A stretch of DNA of 59,923 bases from Candidatus Zhuqueibacterota bacterium. Its GTDB lineage: Bacteria; Zhuqueibacterota; Zhuqueibacteria; Thermofontimicrobiales; Sulfurfontimicrobiaceae. Below, one piece after another: positions 35,725-44,516 of this stretch; positions within the stretch are counted from its first letter, which is position 1; each line of letters begins with the position of its first letter. The translations under genes were made by a program, and so were the position numbers. Location of the stretch: NCBI GenBank assembly GCA_016927835.1, contig JAFGMA010000021.1, forward strand, positions 1 through 59,923, read 5' to 3'. The notes under the pieces were generated by a model. It was given only the letters and a program-made list of their open reading frames with translations, ran no database searches and was not told where the DNA came from.

Positions 35725-36141
35725 ATGACTAAAGAAAAACTTATCGAATTATTGAATAATGATCTCAAAAAGGAATATGCAGCCGCTATTCAATACATTC
35801 AGCATGTCGCAATGATAAAAGGCGCTGCGTACGGAAGCATCAAAAAGGAACTCACAATCCACGCAAATGAAGAAATTCAGCATGCGATGATCCTGGCGGA
35901 TCAGATCGCTTACCATGGGGGCGTCCCCACGGTCGATGTCGATAAAATTTGGACCCACGACGACACCCTCGAAATGCTGAAACAAGATCTGGCTGGCGAA
36001 GAAGACGCCGTGAGTCGCTATTCCAAACGCATCGATCAGGCTGAGGAACTGAAATTATTGGCGCTGGGACAGAAACTGCGTGAAATTTTGATCATGGAGC
36101 AGGAACATGCGATGGATTTGCAGGAGGCGCTGGGAATATAA
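35725..36141 (+). CDS. Ferritin-like (bacterioferritin/Dps-type) protein
   Basis: 138 aa, four-helix ferritin-like fold with metal-ligand candidates in KKEYAAAIQYIQH, HANEEIQHAMIL, AGEEDAVSRY and IMEQEHAMDL, i.e. the E...ExxH...E...ExxH order of a diiron centre. It is shorter than bacterioferritin (about 155 aa) and has no obvious haem methionine at the usual site. Iron storage or peroxide detoxification is likely. GAGG precedes the ATG; only 9 nt separate it from the nitroreductase gene. Confidence 0.88.
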   Translation: MTKEKLIELLNNDLKKEYAAAIQYIQHVAMIKGAAYGSIKKELTIHANEEIQHAMILADQIAYHGGVPTVDVDKIWTHDDTLEMLKQDLAGEEDAVSRYSKRIDQAEELKLLALGQKLREILIMEQEHAMDLQEALGI

Positions 36142-36219
36142 CCGTTCGCTCTCTTTTTCAAAGCCGTCATGCGGATAAATCAACCTAACACTGTTCTCGC
36201 ATAAAGAGGAGTTAAACTT

Positions 36220-36660
36220 ATGAAAGTAAAAGACATTTTAGCGATTAAGGGTTCTGATGTTGTAACGATTAACGAAGATGCAACCATTTACGAGGCATTA
36301 TCAACATTCGATAGCAACAGGGTGGGTTCTCTGCTGGTTCTGGATGACAAAGCCGGCATCGTCGGTATCGTAGCTCCGAGTGACGTCCTCAGAGCAACTC
36401 TCAGGGCATGCGAGAAAATCAAGTCAATAAAAGTCAAAACCATCATGACGCGCGAATTGATCATCGGCGATCCAAATGACGACTTGACTTATGTACGCGC
36501 GATTATGACCGAAAATCGCATTCGGCATCTCCCGATCATCGAAAATAAAAAACTCGTGGGTATTGTGTCCATAGGCGATATCGTTAAAACGGAATTGAAA
36601 GCCAAAGATGTGGAAAATCGCTACCTCCGAGATTATATCATCAGCAAATATCCGGCTTAG
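36220..36660 (+). CDS. CBS-domain pair protein
   Basis: 146 aa, a tandem CBS module and little else: first CBS about 5-65 ([30 protein letters not shown]), second about 75-135 ([27 protein letters not shown]). Such modules bind adenosine nucleotides and serve as energy or redox sensors for partner proteins. AGAGGAG precedes the ATG. Placed between a ferritin-like gene and rubredoxin. Confidence 0.9.
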   Translation: MKVKDILAIKGSDVVTINEDATIYEALSTFDSNRVGSLLVLDDKAGIVGIVAPSDVLRATLRACEKIKSIKVKTIMTRELIIGDPNDDLTYVRAIMTENRIRHLPIIENKKLVGIVSIGDIVKTELKAKDVENRYLRDYIISKYPA

Positions 36661-36719
36661 CTGGTTCAGTCGAGCAAACATCCCGGTTTATTAAACACTT
36701 AACACAAGGAGCAGAAATC

Positions 36720-36881
36720 ATGAAGAAATACGAATGCACTGTCTGCGGATATATTTATGATCCGAAAAAAGGCGATCCTGACAGCGGGATCGATCCCGGT
36801 ACCCCGTTTGAGGATATTCCCGATGATTGGGTTTGCCCGGTCTGCGGCGTCGAGAAAAGCCAGTTTGAGCCTGTGGACTAA
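36720..36881 (+). CDS. Rubredoxin
   Basis: 53 aa. Both iron-binding knuckles are present: [12 protein letters not shown] (Cys6, Cys9) and [15 protein letters not shown] (Cys39, Cys42), with the usual [15 protein letters not shown] between. It carries one electron at low potential, typically to rubrerythrin or superoxide reductase; the rubrerythrin-like proteins in this window lack their own rubredoxin domain, so it is a natural donor. AAGGAG lies upstream of the ATG. Confidence 0.97.
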   Translation: MKKYECTVCGYIYDPKKGDPDSGIDPGTPFEDIPDDWVCPVCGVEKSQFEPVD

Positions 36882-36949
36882 TATCCACACTGTGGTTGAT
36901 GCCCGCGCATTCGCCATCCGGTTTCATCCTTTTCGATGCATGCTTTAAT

Positions 36950-37027
36950 GCAGGGGAGTTATTTTTGTTGGGAGAGGCTCTGAATGATGCCTTGACAGGC
37001 ATCATTTCAATATAATAGCTCCCCTGC
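36950..37027 (+). repeat. Nested inverted repeat (two stacked hairpins)
   Basis: Outer arms: GCAGGGGAGTTATT (36950-36963) pairs with AATAGCTCCCCTGC (37014-37027) over 14 bp with one G-T. Inner arms: TGAATGATGCC (36981-36991) pairs with GGCATCATT(T)CA (36998-37009) around a 6-nt loop. It could act as a terminator-like structure, a structured RNA or a small palindromic mobile element. Confidence 0.6.
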
Positions 37028-37060
37028 CATTTAGAGCCTGAAGAAAATTCCATGTTTTAA

Positions 37061-37130
37061 TCCTGAGCGGATTCGAAGTGTGGTACCTCCCTGTTTTAGC
37101 TTCACGCTTCGACTCAGTTCACGACGAAGA
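37061..37130. repeat. Inverted pair of dispersed-repeat copies
   Basis: TCCTGAGCGGATTCGAAG at 37061-37078 and the inverted CTTCGACTCAGTTCACGA at about 37107-37124 match each other at about 16 of 22 positions when compared over CACG...TCGTGA ends, and both resemble the copy at 15111. Confidence 0.5.
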
Positions 37131-37427
37131 TACGAGTTTTCGTTCTGACTTTGATCAGGTGCATCCCAAGGGAAAAGTGATGCCGCATTATTTCGCCGGT
37201 TGTTTTCTTCAATTTCATCCCGGGATGGCACCAAATACAGGCTCGGAAATTTATCCACAAATTACGTTTGGATACCTTTAGGAGTTGGGATTAAATAACT
37301 TGGACATTTTGCTTAAAAAATAATATTGATAAATAGAAACTTAAGAAATTTTAATGGGTAATTTATTTTATCCCACCTCCTTAATTCGGCTGTTACACTT
37401 TTTGCGAATTGAAAAACAGGATTCGAC

Positions 37428-39176
37428 ATGCAAATAAATAATTTGACACTGATCATCGGGGGAGATGCGGGACAGGGCGTGGAATCCAGCGGGGCAGGCT
37501 TTTGTAAAGCGCTTTCACGCGCTGGTTTGCACGTCACCAGCATCCAGGACCATCGTTCAAGAATTCGAGGCGGGCACAATTTTTACCTCATTAAAACATC
37601 GGACAAGCCCATAACCAGTTGGTCAGAACCAGTTCACCTGCTGGTTGCTTTGACCGCAGAATCTATTGAAATCCACCGTGACAAGATGGTTCCCGGAAGC
37701 GCGGTAATTTTCGATAGCGAGACCACGATCAACACCACTGAATTGGAAAAACTGTCCATCAATCCGGTTTCGGTTCCACTGAATCAAATCGCCAAAGATG
37801 TGGGTGGCAGCAGTGTCATGGCGAATACGGCTGCGCTTGGTGCAGTTGCCGGACTGACTCAATTTCCCCTGAAAACCATTCACAACGTGATTGAGGAAAA
37901 TTTCAGGAAAAAAGGCGCAAATGTTGTCGAATCGAATCGGCAGGTCTCTCAGGCGGCGTATGATTATGTACGTCAAAATTACACGTTTTCTTATCAGTGG
38001 CAGCTTAACCCGATTGATGCTCCTGAGCGGATGGTGATGAACGGCAATGATGGCATCGCCCTGGGCGCATTATGTGCAGGCTGCAACTTCATCTCTGCCT
38101 ACCCGATGACACCTGCGACATCAATTTTTCTATGGCTCACCGCGCGCGCTGAAGAATTTGCGATTGTGAGCAAACAGACCGAGGACGAAATCTCAGCAAT
38201 AAATATGGGCATCGGGGCAGCGCATGCCGGCGCCCGAGTAATCGTGCCCACCTCCGGTGGCGGATTCTCTTTGATGGTCGAAGCACTCGGGATGGCGGGC
38301 ATCATGGAAATACCAATCGTTATCGCCCTCGTTCAGCGAACCGGTCCCTCCACCGGCTTTGCTACCCGCACGGAACAATCGGATTTGCTCTTCGCAATTC
38401 ATGCGTCCCAGGGAGAGTTTCCTCGCATCGTCATCGCTCCCGGCACAATCGAGCAGTGCTTCGAAGAAACCGGACGCGCATTTAATCTGGCTGACAAATA
38501 CCAACTCCCGGTGATCATCATCAGCGACGCTACCCTGGCATCTTCCAGCCGCACACTGGAAAAATCTGCCATCAATCTGAGCGCCAACCCAATTGATCGC
38601 GGAAAGCTTTTAACCGATGAGCAATTGTATCACCTGTCAGGGGAATACAAACGATACGCTTTCGCGGAATCAGGAATTTCAGACCGCGCCCTGCCGGGGC
38701 ATCCCAAAGCCATTTTTGCTACTACAAGCGATGAACACGATGAATTGGGGCACATCACCGAAGATGCCCAAAATCGAATCCGAATGCAATCAAAACGAAT
38801 GCAAAAATTGGATACTGCCTTGACGGACATGAAGCCCCCTTTGCGCTATGGACCGGAAAAAGCAGACATAACGTTCGTATGCTGGGGCGCCACGCTTGCC
38901 CCGGTGCTGGAAGCCATGAATCGTCTGAATCAAAATAATAAGAATACAGCCAACACATTGCAGTTCATTGACTTATGGCCCCTTCCCGTGACCAAAGTGC
39001 AACCCTATCTGGAGCAAGCCGGAAAACTCATCGCGGTCGAGGCGAATTACACCGGGCAACTTGCCATGCTGATCCGCATGTGCACCGGTGTGGCGGTCGC
39101 AGGCAAAATTACAAAATTCGATGGCAGACCCATATCACCGGAATATATCCTGAGCAATCTGAAGGAGGTGCGCTGA
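37428..39176 (+). CDS. 2-oxoacid:ferredoxin oxidoreductase, fused gamma-alpha subunit
   Basis: 582 aa. Residues about 5-185 are the gamma domain (IIGGDAGQGVESSG, RSRIRGGHNF) and about 200-575 the alpha domain (NGNDGIALGALCAGC, SAYPMTPAT, TEDEISAINMGIGAAHAGAR, TSGGGFSLM). With the beta subunit it cleaves a 2-oxoacid with CoA to acyl-CoA, CO2 and reduced ferredoxin. The gamma-alpha fusion is the KorA arrangement; 2-oxoglutarate is likely but the substrate cannot be read from sequence. Its stop codon overlaps the next start (ATGA). Confidence 0.93.
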   Translation: MQINNLTLIIGGDAGQGVESSGAGFCKALSRAGLHVTSIQDHRSRIRGGHNFYLIKTSDKPITSWSEPVHLLVALTAESIEIHRDKMVPGSAVIFDSETTINTTELEKLSINPVSVPLNQIAKDVGGSSVMANTAALGAVAGLTQFPLKTIHNVIEENFRKKGANVVESNRQVSQAAYDYVRQNYTFSYQWQLNPIDAPERMVMNGNDGIALGALCAGCNFISAYPMTPATSIFLWLTARAEEFAIVSKQTEDEISAINMGIGAAHAGARVIVPTSGGGFSLMVEALGMAGIMEIPIVIALVQRTGPSTGFATRTEQSDLLFAIHASQGEFPRIVIAPGTIEQCFEETGRAFNLADKYQLPVIIISDATLASSSRTLEKSAINLSANPIDRGKLLTDEQLYHLSGEYKRYAFAESGISDRALPGHPKAIFATTSDEHDELGHITEDAQNRIRMQSKRMQKLDTALTDMKPPLRYGPEKADITFVCWGATLAPVLEAMNRLNQNNKNTANTLQFIDLWPLPVTKVQPYLEQAGKLIAVEANYTGQLAMLIRMCTGVAVAGKITKFDGRPISPEYILSNLKEVR

Positions 39177-40039
39177 TGTCTGAAGTAAAAGATTTTTTGA
39201 GTCCTGTCAAGCCAACCTGGTGTCCCGGATGCGGCAATTACGGAATATGGAATGCCTTGAAAGCCGCACTCGCAAATCAGAATATCGAACCGCATGACGT
39301 GCACATCGTTTCTGGTATCGGCTGCGGCAGCAAATTGCCCGATTACACCCGTGCCAATGGATTAAATACCTTGCATGGTCGGGCATTGCCGGTTGCGACT
39401 GGCGTCAAGCTGGCGAATCACGCGCTCAAGGTAGTGTTGACTCATGGTGATGGCAGCGGTTACAGCATGGGAGGCAATCATTTCATCCATTCAATGCGCC
39501 GAAATCTGGATATGGTGGATATTTATCAAAATAATAAGGTTTACGGTCTCACAAAAGGGCAATACTCACCGACGAGTGACAGGGGTTATCTCTCGAAAAC
39601 ATCGCTCAGAGGCTCGATTGAGGAAAGCATCAATCCGATTGCGATTGCAATTTGCAGCGGCGCAACCTTTGTTTCCAGAGGCTTTGCCGGCGAAATTAAG
39701 CATCTCACGTGGCTCATCGAGCAGGCGCTGCAGCACCGGGGGTTCAGCCTGGTGGACGTTTTCCAACCCTGCGTGAGCTTCAATCGAATCAATACGTACG
39801 AGTGGTATTCGAAACGCGTCTACAAGCTTGAAGACGAGACCGGATATGATCTCACGAATCGCACGCTCGCGTTCGAAAAAGCCTTTGAATGGGGAGATCG
39901 AATTCCAATCGGCATCTTTTACCAGGTGAAAGGAAAACCAGCTTATGAAGATCAGTTGCCCGTGCTGAATGCCGGTCCGCTGGTGAAGCAAGACCTGCGT
40001 ACCAATGTGCCGGAAAGCATTAAAAATATATTTGTATAG
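39176..40039 (+). CDS. 2-oxoacid:ferredoxin oxidoreductase beta subunit
   Basis: 287 aa from the ATG at 39176 (GGAGG upstream, overlapping the alpha stop by one base). It carries the thiamine-diphosphate site: VLTHGDGSGYSMGGNHF and NNKVYGLTKGQYSPTS. Early cysteines in TWCPGCGNYG and a later one in FQPCVSF are the [4Fe-4S] ligands of short KorB-type beta subunits. A separate ferredoxin is not encoded next to it. Paralogous to the beta gene at 49192. Confidence 0.93.
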   Translation: MSEVKDFLSPVKPTWCPGCGNYGIWNALKAALANQNIEPHDVHIVSGIGCGSKLPDYTRANGLNTLHGRALPVATGVKLANHALKVVLTHGDGSGYSMGGNHFIHSMRRNLDMVDIYQNNKVYGLTKGQYSPTSDRGYLSKTSLRGSIEESINPIAIAICSGATFVSRGFAGEIKHLTWLIEQALQHRGFSLVDVFQPCVSFNRINTYEWYSKRVYKLEDETGYDLTNRTLAFEKAFEWGDRIPIGIFYQVKGKPAYEDQLPVLNAGPLVKQDLRTNVPESIKNIFV

Positions 40040-40135
40040 GGAATTGAGTTCTGCAAAATATGGTTAGCGTCCATCCGAAAAGCTTTGATGATTGAAAATC
40101 AGCACAGAATCAAAAAGCACCAAACCTGGTCTGAT

Positions 40136-40164
40136 TCCCCTCTCCCGTCATTCAGAGAAGGGGA
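40136..40164. repeat. Imperfect hairpin in intergenic region
   Basis: TCCCCTCTC (40136-40144) pairs with GAGAAGGGGA (40155-40164) with one bulged base around a 10-nt loop. No T-run. It lies between KorB and bcp and could be a repeat remnant or a weak transcript end. Confidence 0.4.
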
Positions 40165-40334
40165 GAAAATCGTCCTGATGACCAGTCACAATCATGGCTG
40201 AATCGCAAACATTGAACGTCGACATTAATCGTTACTAATTTCATAAATTACAGCATTGCCTCGAACGGCACTGCTATTTGAAAACCACCTATTCGGCAAA
40301 TCGCTTCTAATTTTATAAAGGAAGGGAAGAAATT

Positions 40335-40790
40335 ATGTTAAAACCAGGTGATAAAGCACCGGATTTCACGCTTGCATCCGATGAAGGCAAACAGATTTCA
40401 TTGTCAGACTACGCCGGAAAATCGGACGTGGTCCTTTATTTTTATCCCAAAGACAATACCAGCGGCTGCACCGCTGAAGCATGTTCATTCCGGGATAATT
40501 TCGAAGAAATCACCACCAGAAATGCCAAAATATTAGGAATCAGTCCCGATAGCATCAAATCGCATCAGAATTTCATTCGCAAACATGACTTGAATTTCAC
40601 GCTGTTAAGCGATCCGGATCACAAGGTTGCAGAGGTTTACGGCGCCTGGGGTGAAAAGAAAATGTACGGCAAATCCTACCAGGGCATCTTGCGAACAACA
40701 TTCGTCATCGGCAAAGATGGCTTGATTAAGCATGTTTTCGAAAAAGTAAAAGTTGATGGTCACGTTGAACAGGTGCTGGAAATTCTATAG
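40335..40790 (+). CDS. bcp: Thioredoxin-dependent peroxiredoxin (Bcp/PrxQ)
   Basis: 151 aa. KAPDFTLASDEGKQISLSDY and FYPKDNTSGCTAEACSFRD are characteristic; the peroxidatic cysteine and the resolving cysteine five residues later are both present, so it uses the two-cysteine helix mechanism. It reduces hydroperoxides at the expense of thioredoxin or glutaredoxin. GGAAGGGAAG precedes the ATG. The glutaredoxin-like and ferredoxin:thioredoxin reductase genes follow and are candidate reductants. Confidence 0.94.
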   Translation: MLKPGDKAPDFTLASDEGKQISLSDYAGKSDVVLYFYPKDNTSGCTAEACSFRDNFEEITTRNAKILGISPDSIKSHQNFIRKHDLNFTLLSDPDHKVAEVYGAWGEKKMYGKSYQGILRTTFVIGKDGLIKHVFEKVKVDGHVEQVLEIL

Positions 40791-41014
40791 CGTTTAGCTT
40801 CGAGTAACGTCTGAATTTTAAAGCGACCTTGCACTTTACTCATTTGGGATTATAATGCGCCTGCCATGTCTTTCAGGATGAATCGTTTTTGTTATGTAAT
40901 AAAATATGAATTTTTAATCTGTTACATAGAAATACTAAGATGCTTCCAATATCGCAAACAGCCTGGCATGGTATACAAAGTAGCCCAAAATCAGTATAAC
41001 AACAGGAGTATTTA

Positions 41015-41284
41015 ATGTATGAATTTGAAATTAAAAACCGGATTCCGATTCTGTTCGCATTGAGCACATGCCCGCGATGCCGCCGGATGAAAGAATTTTT
41101 AAAAATGAATAAAATACATGCAAAAATAATCGATTACGATTTATTATCCCGGGAAGATAAAAGAGAGCACTTAATCTTTCTCCAGCCAATCAATCCGAGA
41201 TTATCATTTCCGACGCTCATCGTTGGCGATCTTGTGGTCATTGGAGAAGACTACGACGGCGTAAAGGAGGTGTTGAATTTATGA
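41015..41284 (+). CDS. Glutaredoxin-like thiol carrier (CPRC)
   Basis: 89 aa with a glutaredoxin fold: IPILFALSTCPRCRRMKEFL places the dithiol CPRC at about 19-22 and RLSFPTLIVGDLVVIGED contains the expected cis-proline. The CPRC motif differs from the CPYC of classical glutaredoxins. AGGAG precedes the ATG. Its last bases overlap the start of the FtrB gene (ATGA), a strong sign of joint function. Confidence 0.88.
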   Translation: MYEFEIKNRIPILFALSTCPRCRRMKEFLKMNKIHAKIIDYDLLSREDKREHLIFLQPINPRLSFPTLIVGDLVVIGEDYDGVKEVLNL

Positions 41285-41619
41285 TCTCAATTGAAACCTA
41301 TTATGAAAATCTTAAAAAATTCGCACCCACAAAGGGATTGATTCTCAATCCGGATATGGACATTGTCAAGCCATTGTTGGCGGGACTGCTAACAAATGGT
41401 GAGAGATACGGTTACCGTAGCTGTCCCTGCCGCCCCGCAACCGGCGAGATTAAAAAAGACCGCGATATCGTGTGCCCCTGCGATTATGCCAAACCCGACA
41501 TCGAGGAATACGGCGCATGCTATTGCTGGCTCTTTGTTTCCCCGGAATGGATTGATAAAAAAGTTCCGCACATACAAATACCGGAACGTCGACCGCCGGA
41601 AAAAATTTTAGACATTTGA
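41281..41619 (+). CDS. Ferredoxin:thioredoxin reductase, catalytic subunit
   Basis: 112 aa. The catalytic FTR pattern is clear: YRSCPCRPATGE, then DIVCPCDYAKPDIEEYGACYCWLFVSPEW, giving the cysteine set that holds the [4Fe-4S] cluster and the redox disulfide. It moves electrons from ferredoxin to a thioredoxin- or glutaredoxin-like partner. No variable (FtrA) subunit is seen, as in many non-photosynthetic bacteria. AAGGAGGTG lies within the end of the upstream gene. Confidence 0.95.
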   Translation: MISIETYYENLKKFAPTKGLILNPDMDIVKPLLAGLLTNGERYGYRSCPCRPATGEIKKDRDIVCPCDYAKPDIEEYGACYCWLFVSPEWIDKKVPHIQIPERRPPEKILDI

Positions 41620-41774
41620 AACGGACTAAAAGAAGGAGTGCCAAAGCTTGCTTTGGCAAAACAAACCCTGTCAACTTTCCGGTAGTTTTAATTCACCCGA
41701 ATTTTCTCTGGCAACTTCAACTTCCTGTAATTCATAGCAATAAACCAGAGTTTGATTCCAAACGATAATCTATC

Positions 41775-44498
41775 ATGAAACACGCGAATTCATTCGGTGC
41801 ACGCGGGGGATTAATCGTAGGCGATGTTCAGCCTGTCATTTTCAATTTGAATATACTGGCAAAACAACTCGGCGTGGACATCGACCGATTGCCATTTTCT
41901 ATCAAGGTTTTGCTGGAATCGCTGCTCCGAAATGAGGATGGCGAACTCATTACAGCCGACGATATCGAGACACTTGCCCGGTGGAATCCGGCACACATCA
42001 CACCCAAAGAATTGCCTTTTAAACCTTCGCGGGTGGTAATGCAGGATTTCACGGGCGTCCCCGCTGTGGTCGACCTGGCTGCATTGCGCTCAACCGCGGT
42101 TCGTCTGGGGGGTAATCCTCGCAAAATTAATCCCCAAATCCCGGTTGTTCTGGTGATCGATCATTCGGTGCAGGTAGATCGCTTCGCATCAAAAAACGCC
42201 CTCGACTATAATTCTGAGCGTGAATTCGAGCGCAATCGCGAGCGATATGAATTTCTGAAATGGGCTGCGAATACGTTTGATAATTTCAGGGTGGTGCCGC
42301 CGGCAACGGGTATCGTGCACCAGGTGAATCTTGAATACCTGGCTTCGGTTGTACAGCAAACAGCCACGGAAACAGGTGAAATCATCGCCTATCCCGATTC
42401 GCTCGTGGGAACCGATTCTCATACAACCATGATCAACGGCATTGGCGTGATTGGCTGGGGCGTCGGCGGAATCGAAGCCGAAGCAGCCATGCTCGGACAG
42501 CCCATTTACATGCTCACGCCGGAAGTGATCGGATTCAAACTCACCGGCGAAATGCCCGAAGCTGCCACTGCGACCGATCTGGTACTGACGATCACTCAAA
42601 TACTGCGAGAGAAAGGCGTCGTGGGAAAATTTGTTGAATTTTGCGGACCCGGCTTGAATCGCCTGACGCTGCCGGATCGCGCAACCATCGCCAATATGGC
42701 GCCCGAATACGGCGCCACAATGGGCTTTTTTCCGGTCGACTCGGAAACGCTGAACTACCTGCGGCAAACAGGTCGATCTGAAGAACAAATCAAATTGGTG
42801 GAAATTTATACACAGGAACAGGGCTTGTTTCGCACCGCCCAGTCGCCAATTCCCCGGTTCACTGACCTGCTCGAACTGGATATGTCAACGGTCGAACCAA
42901 CCCTCGCCGGACCCAGGCGCCCCCAGGATCGCGTTCCATTGAAACACATTAAAGAGAGCTGGCGACGCGCTTTGACGACTCCGCCTTCTCAGCGGGGATT
43001 CGGATTGTCCGAGTCTGATCTTGAAAAGGCTGTCACGGTGTCCAAAAACGCGACCAGCGATGTCGCTTTCGAATTGAAAAACGGCTCGGTCGTAATCGCG
43101 GCGATCACATCCTGTACCAATACCTCGAATCCGGCGGTCATGATTGCTGCCGGTTTGCTAGCTAAAAAAGCAGTTGAATTAGGATTGACCCGCAAACCCT
43201 GGGTTAAAACATCCCTGGCTCCCGGTTCTACAGTGGTCACACGATATCTGAGGGAGAGCGGGCTGATGCCCTACCTCGAGGCGTTGGGATTTCACACTGT
43301 GGGCTATGGTTGCACAACCTGCATCGGCAACTCGGGTTCGCTGCCGCCGCAGATTTCCTCGGCTATCAATGCCAACAAATTACTGGGCGTGGCGGTTTTA
43401 TCGGGCAACCGGAATTTCGAAGGAAGAATATCACCGGATGTGCAGGCAAACTATCTGGCATCTCCCCCACTCGTTGTGGCGTACGCACTCGCCGGAACCA
43501 TTGATATCGATCTGTTGAATGAACCGCTCGCAACCGATCCCAACGGACAATCGGTGTACTTGCGCGACATCCTGCCAACAAAAACGGCAATCCAGGCTGT
43601 GATCGACCAATTTGTAAATGCAAATTTATTCACGGAACAATATAAATATGTATGGACGGGAAATTCAACCTGGAATACTATTCCTGTTCCGACGGGTGAG
43701 CGCTTTCGCTGGAATCCGGAAAGCTCTTACATTCAACAGCCGCCTTTCTTCGAGGATTTGACACTCGTTGCACCGGAACCAGGCGATATCCGGAACGCAA
43801 ACGTGCTGGCATGGCTGCCGGATTCAACCACGACCGATCATATTTCACCGGCTGGCGCTATTGCGCCGGATTCACCTGCCGGGCGTTACCTCATCGAAAA
43901 AAATGTCCAGCCAGCCGATTTCAATTCCTATGGCAGTCGCCGCGGAAATCACGAGGTGATGATGCGCGGAACCCTGGCGAATATTCGGATCAAAAATCGA
44001 CTGCTTCCGGGCGTCGAGGGCGGTTACACCCGATTTCACCCCACGGGCGAACAGGTGGCAATCTGGGACGCTGCCTCAAAATACATGGAAGCCGGAATTC
44101 CGCTGATCATTCTCGCCGGCAAAGAATATGGCACAGGCTCTTCACGCGACTGGGCTGCCAAAGGCGTATTTCTGCAAGGCGTCAAAGCGATTCTTGCCGA
44201 AAGCTACGAACGGATTCACAGATCGAATCTGGTGGGAATTGGCGTGCTTCCGCTGCAATTCAAACCGGGCAGTTCTGCGGACTCTCTCGGTTTGACCGGC
44301 ACAGAAACTTACACCATTTTAAATAGTCAGCACGCGCTGCAACCCGGCAGCGAATTGACGGTGCAGGTAACAAATGAGCAAACCGGAAACACATTCGAGT
44401 TTCCGGTTGATTGCCGATTGGAAACTGAGAAGGAAGCAGAATACTTCCGGCATGGCGGTATTTTAAATGCAATTCTGCGAGATCAACTTCGGAAATAA
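41775..44498 (+). CDS. acnA: Aconitate hydratase (AcnA type)
   Basis: 907 aa, close to the usual 890 of AcnA/IRP-type aconitases. [26 protein letters not shown] and [20 protein letters not shown], with a later [12 protein letters not shown], supply the three [4Fe-4S] cysteines; [16 protein letters not shown] is the C-terminal swivel-domain signature. It interconverts citrate and isocitrate. Placement between two 2-oxoacid:ferredoxin oxidoreductases suggests a role in TCA-cycle carbon flow in one or other direction. The ribosome site is weak. Confidence 0.97.
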   Translation: MKHANSFGARGGLIVGDVQPVIFNLNILAKQLGVDIDRLPFSIKVLLESLLRNEDGELITADDIETLARWNPAHITPKELPFKPSRVVMQDFTGVPAVVDLAALRSTAVRLGGNPRKINPQIPVVLVIDHSVQVDRFASKNALDYNSEREFERNRERYEFLKWAANTFDNFRVVPPATGIVHQVNLEYLASVVQQTATETGEIIAYPDSLVGTDSHTTMINGIGVIGWGVGGIEAEAAMLGQPIYMLTPEVIGFKLTGEMPEAATATDLVLTITQILREKGVVGKFVEFCGPGLNRLTLPDRATIANMAPEYGATMGFFPVDSETLNYLRQTGRSEEQIKLVEIYTQEQGLFRTAQSPIPRFTDLLELDMSTVEPTLAGPRRPQDRVPLKHIKESWRRALTTPPSQRGFGLSESDLEKAVTVSKNATSDVAFELKNGSVVIAAITSCTNTSNPAVMIAAGLLAKKAVELGLTRKPWVKTSLAPGSTVVTRYLRESGLMPYLEALGFHTVGYGCTTCIGNSGSLPPQISSAINANKLLGVAVLSGNRNFEGRISPDVQANYLASPPLVVAYALAGTIDIDLLNEPLATDPNGQSVYLRDILPTKTAIQAVIDQFVNANLFTEQYKYVWTGNSTWNTIPVPTGERFRWNPESSYIQQPPFFEDLTLVAPEPGDIRNANVLAWLPDSTTTDHISPAGAIAPDSPAGRYLIEKNVQPADFNSYGSRRGNHEVMMRGTLANIRIKNRLLPGVEGGYTRFHPTGEQVAIWDAASKYMEAGIPLIILAGKEYGTGSSRDWAAKGVFLQGVKAILAESYERIHRSNLVGIGVLPLQFKPGSSADSLGLTGTETYTILNSQHALQPGSELTVQVTNEQTGNTFEFPVDCRLETEKEAEYFRHGGILNAILRDQLRK

Positions 44499-44516
44499 TT
44501 CAGGCGGAGCAACTTG

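Larger units (their letters stand above)
36882..37427 (+). other. Structured intergenic region
   Basis: 546 bp between rubredoxin and the first 2-oxoacid oxidoreductase. It contains a nested inverted repeat (36950-37027) and an inverted pair of dispersed repeats (37061-37130), then A+T-rich sequence with the promoter of the downstream operon. No gene is seen. Confidence 0.5.

Noticed and set aside
42189..42788. Long minus-strand frame (199 codons) inside the aconitase gene
   Set aside because: Shadow of a well-conserved plus-strand gene; many similar antisense frames occur opposite long genes here.
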